Shown here piece after piece: positions 36,318-46,000 of a DNA stretch of 64,000 bases. How positions within the stretch are numbered: the stretch's first letter is position 1; each line of letters begins with the position of its first letter. Both the position numbers and the translations under genes were made by a program. Below the pieces are notes generated by a model that was not told the DNA's origin, made no database searches, and saw only the letters and a list, made by a program, of their open reading frames with translations. Source of the stretch: Pseudomonas matsuisoli (lineage in GTDB: Bacteria > Pseudomonadota > Gammaproteobacteria > Pseudomonadales > Pseudomonadaceae); contig NZ_BMPO01000011.1 in the NCBI RefSeq assembly GCF_014647635.1, forward strand, positions 62,001-126,000, written 5' to 3'.

Positions 36318-37172
36318 TCATTCGCCGAGATAAGACGTGTCCCAGACATGCTTCGCATGCTGGTCCGCAAACCACGCAGAAGGCTGGAGGTCGTAAGCCT
36401 TCTCCAGATCCATCAACTTGCCGGACGACTGCCAGCGGTAGGCCAGGCCGGAAATGAAAACGCCCCAGGGTTTATCGCGCTCTTCGATGGCAACGGCGGC
36501 GCCCCAGGGGTTGTTGTAGAGCACCTCTACCGGCATCTCGTAGTCACTCCACTCGGGCAGTTTCAAATCCGCCTGAATGCCCACGTCGTCGTAGAGCCAT
36601 GCGATGCATTTGCCCGACCGCAAGGCTTCCTTACCTTCGGAGTTACCGGCGAACGCAACGATCTTGACCTTGTAGTCCTGCTCGACTTTTTTGTTGTAGA
36701 CCACGCCCTGCTTTGCGCAGACGGTTTTACCTTCGATGTCCTTCCAGTCACTGATGACGCCCTTCTTGGCCATCAGTGCAGGCCCTGACGACCAGTAGGC
36801 CGGCTCGATGATCCCCACGACCTTGCGCCGCTCGGCGGTGTCGTACATACCCGCGATCAGCAGGTCCACGCGCCCCTGCTGCAGGAACTGGATTCGATTG
36901 GCCGACGTGATCACTACCGGTTCGAGCTTCACGCCCAGTTTGTCTGCGACATCCTTCGCGAGATCGACCTCGATGCCTTCCATCGCGCCGCTGGCATTCG
37001 GGTATGACCAGGGCTTGAAAGCACCTTGCACGCCGACCCGCACGACACCGCGCTCCAGGATCTCGGATAACCGATCGGCCGCCGAAGCCGTTTCGATCGC
37101 CATCAGCGAACTTGCCACTACCGACAATGACATCAATGTGCGTGCAAACGTCGTTCGAGTGATCGTGCTCAC
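36318..37172 (-). CDS. Periplasmic amino-acid-type substrate-binding protein
   Basis: A 284-residue family-3 extracellular solute-binding protein. It has a Sec signal peptide (residues 1-31, likely cleavage after ETASA), then the mature start DRLSEILERGVVRVGVQGAF typical of the family. The motifs MEGIEVDLAKDVADKLGVKLE and WKDIEGKTVCAKQGV follow. Two cysteines (in TVCAKQG and SGKCIAW) could form a disulfide. It delivers substrate to the two permeases downstream. Family-3 proteins bind polar amino acids or opines; given the adjacent demethylase-like enzyme, a methylated amino acid is a reasonable guess. First gene of the unit. Confidence 0.93.
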   Translation of the reverse strand: MSTITRTTFARTLMSLSVVASSLMAIETASAADRLSEILERGVVRVGVQGAFKPWSYPNASGAMEGIEVDLAKDVADKLGVKLEPVVITSANRIQFLQQGRVDLLIAGMYDTAERRKVVGIIEPAYWSSGPALMAKKGVISDWKDIEGKTVCAKQGVVYNKKVEQDYKVKIVAFAGNSEGKEALRSGKCIAWLYDDVGIQADLKLPEWSDYEMPVEVLYNNPWGAAVAIEERDKPWGVFISGLAYRWQSSGKLMDLEKAYDLQPSAWFADQHAKHVWDTSYLGE

Positions 37173-37512
37173 GGTCTCTATTCCTCTCAGGTTTGGATTA
37201 TTTTCAAATCTCAGCTAGGCATAGAAGTCAGGATCCGAAGACGGTCCTGTAACGCTGACTTTCTTATGCTTGTGATTCATGTCAGCCGATGGCCCGATCA
37301 TGGCAGAGGCGCATATCGCCTCAAAATCAGAAGAGCGCCGACCACTATGCAAAGAACGCATAGCGGCTTTCAGGTCGAAGCCGGTGCGGCCCCTGCTAAA
37401 GCATTGGCGTTATGAAACAGGAGGTCTGGAAGGAAAAACTAGCGACAGGCGAAGTGCCCGGTGGCGTTTATGCAGATAGCGAGACCGGCACCGATCTACC
37501 CGACGTAGAGAG
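37173..37512. promoter_or_regulatory. Intergenic region upstream of the ABC/oxidoreductase unit
   Basis: About 340 bp without a recognised gene. The right part separates the thiolase stop (37513) from the ABC unit. The left part, next to 37173, must contain the promoter of the binding-protein gene. Short open frames here (for example from 37279 or 37412, plus strand) lack protein-like features, and the second runs antisense into the thiolase gene. Confidence 0.45.
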
Positions 37513-38700
37513 TCAGAGCATTTCTACTTCTACCGCCATTGCCGTTGCTTCGCCGCCACCAATGCAGATCGCGGCGATGCCTCGCTTGAGGCCGCGCGCC
37601 CGCAGGGCGTGGAGCAGTGTCACCAGGATGCGTGCGCCAGACGCACCGATCGGGTGGCCCAGGGCGCACGCACCGCCGTTCACGTTGACCTGTTCGTGGT
37701 CGAGCGCAAGCTCGGCCATCACTGCCATGGGAACGACCGCGAACGCTTCATTGATTTCGAACAGATCGACATCCGCCAGCCCCCAGCCGGTCCGCTCCAG
37801 CAACCGCTTTATGGCCCCGATAGGCGCGGTGGTGAACTCGCCGGGCGCGCGGGCATGCGCGGCGTGCCCGCGGACGATCGCCAACGGCTGCAGCCCTAAA
37901 CGCATCGTAGTCGATTGTCGTGCTAACAGCAGCGCCGCCGCGCCATCTGAGATAGAACTGGAATTGGCCGCCGTTACCGTACCGTCCGAACGAAACGCCG
38001 GTTTCAACGTTGGAATCTTGGCGAGATTGGCCTTTGGTGGCTGCTCATCCCGTTCGATTTGCCGCGTTTCCTTACGGCCCACCACCTCGACCGGAACGAT
38101 CTCGTCCGCAAAGGCCCCGTTTTCAATCGCCGCATTGGCCCGCGCCAGCGACGCCACGGCGTAGCCGTCCTGCTGCTCACGGGTGAAGCCGAAGCGCTCG
38201 GCGCAGTCCTCCGCGAAGGTGCCCATGAGGCGGCCTTTATCGTAAGCATCTTCCAGACCGTCAAGAAACATGTGATCCAGCACGCGCCCGTGTCCCATGC
38301 GGTAACCGGCACGCGCTTTTTCCAGTAAGTAGGGCGCGTTGCTCATACTTTCCATCCCGCCGGCAATCACGGTCTCCACACTACCCGCCAGCAGCATGTC
38401 GTGCGCCAGGATCACCGCCTGCATGCCCGACCCGCACATCTTGTTCAAGGTGGTACACGGTACAGCGTTAGGCAGACCCGCCCCTAGCGCCGCCTGCCGC
38501 GCAGGTGCCTGGCCGAGCCCCGCCGGCAACACACACCCCATCAGAACCTCGCTGACCTCTGCTGCGGCAATACCGCTACGTGCGATGGCCGCGGCAATGG
38601 CCGCTGCGCCTAGTTCAGGCGCACTCAATCCCGCGAGGTCTCCTTGGAAGCCGCCCATGGGCGTACGCGCCGCCTCGGCGATGACGATTGGATCGTTCAC
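37513..38700 (-). CDS. Acetyl-CoA acetyltransferase family thiolase
   Basis: A 395-residue thiolase. The acyl-enzyme cysteine is in LNKMCGSGMQAV (about residues 82-93), the catalytic histidine in NGGACALGHPIGASGAR (about 345-361) and the second cysteine in AAICIGGGEATAM near the C-terminus. It is a short-chain (type II) thiolase, condensing or cleaving acetoacetyl-CoA or 2-methylacetoacetyl-CoA. Next to an SDR resembling 3-hydroxyacyl-CoA dehydrogenase, it may complete isoleucine degradation to acetyl-CoA and propionyl-CoA. The GTG at 38700 is chosen because AAGGAGG lies five bases upstream; an ATG at 38715 precedes that site. It overlaps or abuts the SDR gene, so the two are coupled. Confidence 0.93.
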   Translation of the reverse strand: MNDPIVIAEAARTPMGGFQGDLAGLSAPELGAAAIAAAIARSGIAAAEVSEVLMGCVLPAGLGQAPARQAALGAGLPNAVPCTTLNKMCGSGMQAVILAHDMLLAGSVETVIAGGMESMSNAPYLLEKARAGYRMGHGRVLDHMFLDGLEDAYDKGRLMGTFAEDCAERFGFTREQQDGYAVASLARANAAIENGAFADEIVPVEVVGRKETRQIERDEQPPKANLAKIPTLKPAFRSDGTVTAANSSSISDGAAALLLARQSTTMRLGLQPLAIVRGHAAHARAPGEFTTAPIGAIKRLLERTGWGLADVDLFEINEAFAVVPMAVMAELALDHEQVNVNGGACALGHPIGASGARILVTLLHALRARGLKRGIAAICIGGGEATAMAVEVEML

Positions 38701-38711
38701 GTTCACCTCCT

Positions 38712-39479
38712 TCATTTCGCCGCCATCCGCAGCGCCCCATCCAGGCGGATGACTTCGCCGTTGAGCATGCTGTTCTCGAAGATATGCCGCACCAGCGCCG
38801 CGTATTCGCTATCGCGTCCCAGCCGCTTCGGGAAAGGAACGTCTGCCGCCAGCGCTTCGCGCACCTCCGGCGTCATGCCCGCCATCATGGGCGTTTCGAA
38901 AATCCCTGGCGCGATGGTCATGACGCGAATCCCATGGCGCGCCAGCTCGCGCGCCGCCGGCAACGTCAGCGACGCGATGGCCCCTTTCGACGCCGCATAG
39001 GCCGCCTGGCCGACCTGCCCGTCATAGGCCGCGATGGATGCGGTGTTGATGATTACGCCCCGCTCGCCTTCCGCGTCGGCCTCGCCCCGCGACATCAATT
39101 CCGCCGACAGCCGCAGCATGTTGAAGCTGCCGATCAGATTGATCCCCACGATCCGGCTGAAGCCCTCAAGACCATGCGGCCCGGTACGCCCGAGAATGCG
39201 CTCGCCACCGACCACCCCGGCGCAGTTCACAAGACCGTGCAGCCCGCCGAAGGTATGCTCGATGGTCGCCAGCGCGTGCTTCACGGCGGTTTCGTCGGTG
39301 ATGTCGGCAACCAGCTGCAAAGGCTCCCCGGGCAATGTCCGCGCTTTCGCCTCGAGGGCGTCCGCATTCATATCCAGAAGCGCCACGCGGGCACCCGCAT
39401 CGGCGAGTACGCTTGCCGTGGCGGCGCCAAGTCCCGAGCCGGCGCCCGTGATCAATACGTGCTTGTGTTGAATCTGCAT
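38712..39479 (-). CDS. Short-chain 3-hydroxyacyl-CoA dehydrogenase (HSD10-like SDR)
   Basis: A 255-residue SDR with TGAGSGLGAATA at residues 11-22, DMNADAL in the cofactor region, CAGVVGGERILG and the catalytic YAASKGAI (about 154-161). The insert with GERGVIINTASIAAYDGQVGQ and the PGIFETPMMAGM tail match type II 3-hydroxyacyl-CoA dehydrogenase/2-methyl-3-hydroxybutyryl-CoA dehydrogenase. It would form a 3-ketoacyl-CoA for the adjacent thiolase. The ATG at 39479 gives the standard N-terminus. Its stop lies 12 bp before the thiolase GTG, and the thiolase ribosome-binding site is inside its last codons. Confidence 0.92.
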   Translation of the reverse strand: MQIQHKHVLITGAGSGLGAATASVLADAGARVALLDMNADALEAKARTLPGEPLQLVADITDETAVKHALATIEHTFGGLHGLVNCAGVVGGERILGRTGPHGLEGFSRIVGINLIGSFNMLRLSAELMSRGEADAEGERGVIINTASIAAYDGQVGQAAYAASKGAIASLTLPAARELARHGIRVMTIAPGIFETPMMAGMTPEVREALAADVPFPKRLGRDSEYAALVRHIFENSMLNGEVIRLDGALRMAAK

Positions 39480-40041
39480 AGGCCTGCTCTTCTTATTTGT
39501 CTGTAGGCGTTTATGAGCGGCAAGCCACAGCGGTTCCAAAAGCGCTTACTGCCTAGGCACTGTGGCTTGCGTAATTCGTCTTCACTATAGCCATCGACAT
39601 CTCCAGACGCTCGATGAGCGCATATGGCTTTCCACAGCGCTGCTTATCTGACTATCGCGCGTATCAACCGTCATTAAAACGTCGCCGTCGATAGACACGC
39701 CGGGCAGTCCCGTCATTTCAACCGCCGGCCAACTCAACAGCCTGCTCCTGAAACCCCGTGGTAGAGGGGCCGCTCATTCGATTCGATCAACGGACGTGCA
39801 GCTCATCGGCCCGGGCACGCACTTTGCGACGTTCAGGAAAGACGAGCGGCGTGCACTTTGTCGGATTTCGACGTGCGTCGACTTGTGAACTGCATCACAC
39901 AGTACTAATTTTTGACGTCAAAAATAAGTTCAATTTCATTGATGCGATGCCTGCGCGCAACCGATGGCTGGCTTCTAACCTTAAAGAGCCTTTACCCCTT
40001 TCGGCTGTTGCCAACGCCCTGCCTTTGCGCTGGAGATTCAC
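39480..40041. promoter_or_regulatory. Regulatory region upstream of the giant repeat-protein gene
   Basis: About 560 bp between divergent genes with no recognised coding sequence. The segment 39890-39950 is AT-rich and contains an 18-bp perfect palindrome at 39908-39925. TGGAGATT precedes the ATG at 40042 as ribosome-binding site. The long upstream region suggests complex control, as expected for a costly surface protein; silencing by MvaT of the AT-rich part is possible but unproven. Confidence 0.5.
39908..39925. promoter_or_regulatory. 18-bp perfect palindrome, candidate operator
   Basis: ATTTTTGACGTCAAAAAT is a perfect dyad 117 bp upstream of the giant gene. It lacks the geometry of a terminator, having no loop. 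The TTGAC/GTCAA half-sites resemble those of several regulators, FleQ half-sites included, but are in inverted order relative to the FleQ consensus I know. The binding protein is unknown. Confidence 0.5.
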
Positions 40042-43000
40042 ATGAACGGTTCGTATAAACACAGCTCCGCCATCCGCATCGCGCTCGAAACCCGGGTGAT
40101 GTTCGACGGTGCGGCAATCGCCACGGCAGATGCGGCAGTCAATGCCAGCGCGCCTGCGGCAGCGGCGGCGGAACCGGCTCATGTGCCCCTACCCACCCAT
40201 GCTTCGGACGCTCCCGGGGCGGTTGCAGCTGATGCGGGCCACGCGGATGCGAACTCTGTGGGTGCGGACGGATCGAGCGATGCTGACGCTCATCATGCGT
40301 CTGCCGAGCCCCCTGCGGTCGACGCAGGGCATGACTTCACCGACCAGACCACGGCCGACATCGTCAATGCGCTGACTGCGACCGCACCACCCGAGGGGAC
40401 GGCGCGGCACGAAATCTATTTCATCGATGGCAGCCTGCCCGACCAAGACATCTTGCGTAGCGCCCTGCCAACGGGTGCCGACGTCGTGTACCTCGATAAC
40501 AGTCGCGACGGTCTCAGCCAAATCGCCGACGCGCTGAAAGGTCGTACCGGGCTGGACGCGATCCACATCGTCACACATGCCTCCGAGGGCCTGCTGCAGG
40601 TCGGCGGCACCCAGCTCGACGCGCAATCCATTCAAAGCCAGTACGCCGACATCCTTGGCCAGATTGGGCTGCACCTGAATCCCAACGCCGACGTGTTGTT
40701 GTATGGCTGCGACCTCGCCGCTGGCGAGCGTGGCATGGAAACGGTCAATGCGCTGGCGCAGGCACTAACGAGCGACATCGCCGCGTCGATCAACACCACC
40801 GGTCAAGGCGGTGACTGGGTGCTGGAGACGCATGTCGGGACGATCGAGACGACATCGCTGGTGGCATCGGAATGGAACCATAGCCTTCTCGCTGTCAGTA
40901 ATGATTCGTACACCGTCAACCAGAACAGCGGACCTACGACGCTCAACGTCCTGAGCAACGATTTACTCGTAACAAAGATTGCTTCTTTCACCCAACCGGC
41001 CCATGGCACGGTCACCATCAACGCTGCAAGTAATGCATTGATTTATACGCCAACACCCGGATATTCCGGCCCTGACGCCTTTACTTATTCAGTTAACGAT
41101 CTGCTGGGGCCTGTCACTGGGTCCGTGGCAATCACCGTCAACGCGCCACCGGTCATAGTGAAGCCGACACTCACAGGCCTTAGCGAAGACGTACCCGTTA
41201 CGTTCTCCAGCGCGCTCGGTACGCAACTGCGGGTGACCGACGATGGCGCGACGGGCACGGTTACGCTTTCGGTTCCTCATGGCACGCTCGCGCTGAACGC
41301 CAACATTCTGGCCGAGCTCCTGTCCGGCTTACTTTCCGGTACCAGCCAGACCGGGAACGGCACGAACAGCATCACGCTGACGGGCCAGCTATCGATCATC
41401 AACAACGCCCTCAACGGTCTCGTCTACACCCCGACCGCCGATGCCAACGGCCCGGTCAACCTGACCGTCACCGCCAACGACGGTATCGCCTCGGCGGTGA
41501 CCACGGTCGTACCCATGAATTTTGCGGCAGTCGCCGACATCGTTCCCGACACCGCCACCGCCTACCTGAACACCGCATCGAGCTTCAACGTCCTGGCGAA
41601 CGACAATTTCGAGAACGCCGGCCGTGTGGTCACCGGCTTCACCCAGCCGGCCAACGGCAGCGTGACGATCGATACCCAGGGCAATGCCGTCTACACGCCC
41701 AAAACCGGCTGGACCGGCACGGACACGTTCACCTACACCGTCACCTCGGGCGGCGCGACCGAAACCGCGACCGTCACCATGACCACGGTGATTCCGAACT
41801 ACGCACCCACCATTGGCGCCCCCGCCACGCAGACCTTCATCGAAGACGCCGTGCGTGTGTTCTCGACCGCCAATGGCAACGCCATCACCGTCAACGACGC
41901 CAACGGTGACAACCTCTCTGTCACGCTAAACACCGCCAACGGCACGCTCTTGCTTGCCCAAACGGCTGGACTGACCGTCAGCGGAAACGGCACGGGCAGC
42001 GTGACCCTGAGCGGCAGCATCAGCAACCTCAACAACGCCTTGAACGGCCTAGCGTTCACACCGGTCGCCGATTACAACGGCGCCGCGAGCATCTCGGTCA
42101 CGGCCAGCGATGGCCAAGCAGCCGTACAAACCACCACCATCGGCATGACGATTACTCCCGTTGCCGATGGCGTCGCGGACAGCATCAGCACCGGGCCGCT
42201 GCGTCCGGTCACCTTCAATCCGCTGGCGAACGACAACTTCGAAAACGCTAACGCCACTGTGACCGCCGTCTCCCAAGGCGCGAACGGTGTCGTCCTGCTG
42301 GGTCTTGGCAACACGATCACCTATACGCCTGCGCTGGGCTTTGTCGGCAACGATACCTTCACCTACACCGTGACCTCCGGCGGCGTCACCGAGCAGGTGT
42401 CCGTCAGCGTGCTAGTCGGCAATACGACGCCAGTCAGCACCGCCTTGGGCACGCTGAACACGGTCGACAAAGGGCCCGTACTCATTCTGGCGGGCTTGTC
42501 CTTCTACGACCCGGACGGCCTACTGGACGTACTGCGGTTCTCGGCGACGGGACTGCCGGCTGGGTTGAGCATCGACCCGATCACCGGAACCATCGGCGGC
42601 ATCGTTGACGGTCATGCCTCGGTGAACGGCACCAACGGCACCGGCACTTACAACGTCGTCGTCACTGCGACTGACCTCGCCGGCGCGTCGGTCAACAGCA
42701 CGCTCACCGTCAATGTCAGCAACCCGCCGCCAATCCCGATTCTCGGGCTTCAGCTCACGACCGATGCAGCCGAAGACACGCTGCTGAACCTTAGCCTCAG
42801 TGCGCTCTTGATCATCGATCCCGATGGCGACGCGTTCAGCATCACGCAGGCGTCGGCGGCCAATGGAACGGTCACCATTCGCCCGGATGGCTCGCTGGAT
42901 TACCAACCGAACCCCAACTTCAACGGCATTGACACCATCACCTACACCGTGCGCGATGTGGATGGCGGTCAAGCCGTCGGTACGGCGCTCGTCGTGGTAC

Positions 43001-46000
43001 TGCCCGTTGCCGACCTGCCCATCATCAACTTGCCGGCGTTGCCACTGCTTCAGGAAGATACGCCGCTGATCTTCGCCAACATCCTTGGCCAGCAACTGTC
43101 GATCGGCAACATCGATGGCGGTCTTGTCGAGCTCGCCATCAACGTACCGATCGGCAACATATCGATCGTGGAAACCGGCGGCGTGACCATCGCCGAAAGT
43201 ACCGATGCCAATGGCCAGCAGATCGTCAACCTGAGAGGCACTGTCGCTGACATTAACGTCGCGCTCGGCAGAATGATCTACACGCCTGCCGCCGACTACA
43301 ACGGTCCGGTGAACATCACGCTGAACCTGGGCCAGCTCACCGGCGGTCTGCTTAACGTCAACGCGAGCCTGCCGATCATTACCATCGGCGCCGTCGCGGA
43401 TATCGCCGACGACAACGTCCGCGTGGTGCTGGATACGCCCGTCCAGTTCAACGTCATGGCCAATGACACGTTCGAGAACCCGAATGCGGCCGTAACCAGC
43501 TGGACGCAGCCGGCCCACGGCACGGTGCGCTATGACGGCAACGGCCTGTTCACCTACACCCCGAACGCCGGCTGGACCGGGACGGACACGTTCACCTACA
43601 CCGTGTTGGCGAACGAAAAGGCGAGCATCCCGACCGAAACCGCGACCGTCACTCTAACCACCGCCCTACCGAACTACGCCCCAACCATTGTGACTCAGGC
43701 ACCGGCGCTGACCTTCGCCGAAGACACCCCGCAGGTGTTCTCCACGGCCAATGGCAACGCCATCGTGGTCGCCGACGGCAACAACGACACGCTGACCGTC
43801 ACCCTCACTGCCAACCATGGCGCCCTGACATTGGCGCAAACCACCGGCCTCACGCTGATCGACGGCAACGGCGCCGATGGCACCCTGACCGTGCGCGGCA
43901 GTGCCGCCGACATCAACGCCGCCCTGAACGGCCTGCGGTTCACGCCGACTGCCGATTACAACGGTCCCGCCACTTTGAGCGTCACGGCCAGCGACAGTAT
44001 CGCTACCGTGCAGAATGCGGCGGTCACGATGACCATCACGCCGGTGGCCGATGGCGTTGCGGACAGCATCGTCACCGAGCCGCTCGTACCGATTACCTTC
44101 TACCCGCTGGCCAACGACAACTTCGAAGGCAACGCGGTCATCACCAGCATTGGCGCGGCCGCCCATGGCACCGTATTGCTCTTGGGCAACGCCGTGACCT
44201 ACACGCCCGTCTTGGGCTATCGCGGAGCGGACAGTTTCACCTACACCGTCACTTCCGGCGGCGTGACCGAAACCATCACAGTGAACGTGACCGTGGGCAC
44301 CAACCACGCACCGGTTGGCAGCAACCTCGGCACCCTGAGCACGGTCGATGCGGGCCTCGTCACGGTCGCCGCAGGCCTGTCGTTCGCCGATGTGGACCTA
44401 TTCGACAAGCTCACCTTCAGCGCCAGCAACCTGCCGGCGGGCCTGACCATTGATCCGAACACTGGGCTCATCAGCGGCATCGTCGGCGGTCACGCGTCGC
44501 AGGTGAACGGTGGCGTCTACAACGTCGTCATCACCGCCAGGGATCTTGCCGGTGCAACGGCCACCAGCACCTTGACCGTCACCGTGGCTAACCCACCACC
44601 GATCGCTGGACTGAACGTCGCGATCTCGCTCAACGAAGACACGACGTTCACTGTCCCGCGCGACAGCCTGGCCATCGTCGATCTCGATGGCGATGCGGTC
44701 ACCGTCACCGGGGCCTCGGCGCAGCATGGCACCGTGGTCATCGAAGCCGATGGCTCGCTGACCTACACGCCAAAGCCGAACTTCAATGGTATCGACGCCA
44801 TTACCTACACCGTGCGTGACGCCGATGGCGGAACGGATGTGGGCGTGGTCGCGGTCACCGTATTGCCCGTGCTGGATCTGCCGAAGATCGAGCTGCTACC
44901 GCTTCCAGTGTTCTACGAAGACACACCGATCCTCATGGTCAGCGCGCTTGGCCAGGCGCTGTCGGTCGGCGACATCGACGGTAAATTGCTCGACCTGACG
45001 TTGAATACGCCCGTCGGCAGCCTCAACCTCAGCCAGGACAGCAACGTCAGCATCATCGCCAATGCGAACGGTACGTTGCGCCTGCAAGGCTCGGCGGCGG
45101 ACATCAACGCCGCACTGGGTGCACTCGTCTACACACCCGGCGCCGACTACAACGGCCTGGTGAACATCAGCGTGCAGCTCGCCCAGCTCACCGGCATCCT
45201 CGGCACGAGCATCGACCTGAGCAGCCTGGTGACCCTGAACCTGCCGATCACCATCGTGCCGGTGGCGGACGTCGTCAATGACGAGGCCAACGTCACGCTC
45301 GATACGCCGGTCACGCTCAACGTACTGGCGAATGACAACTTCGAGAACGCCGGCCGCGAGGTCATCAGTATTACCCAGCCGGCACACGGCAGTGCCACCT
45401 TCCAAGCCGACGGCACCGTGACCTACACGCCGAACGCCGGCTACACCGGTAACGACAGCTTTACCTACACCGTACGCTCCAACGGCACCCTGGAAACCGC
45501 CACCGTTACCCTGCACGTCGCGCTGCCCAACTACGCCCCGACCGTGAACGCACCGGCGAGCCAGACCTTCGCCGAAGACACCCCGCTGGTGTTCTCCGAT
45601 GCCAACGGCAACGCACTGACCGTGGCCGACCAGAACAACGACGCGCTGACGGTCACCCTCAGCACCAACCATGGTGCCCTCGCGCTCGCGCAAACCGCCG
45701 GGCTCGAGCTTATCGATGGCAATGGTGCCGACGGCTCGCTGGTCATCCGCGGTACCGCCGCCGCGATCAATGCCGCGCTTAACGGCCTCGTGCTGACCCC
45801 CAGCGCTGACTACTACGGCCCGGCGGCGTTGAACATCAGCGCCAACGACGGCGCATTGACTCAAAGCACCAGCATCGGCCTGACCATCACGCCGGTGGCC
45901 GACGGCGTCACCGACAGTATCCAGACCAGCAGTTCCAACGTGACCGGCGTGACCTTCTATCCGCTAGCGAACGACTCCTTCGAAGCGGCTCCCGTCATCA

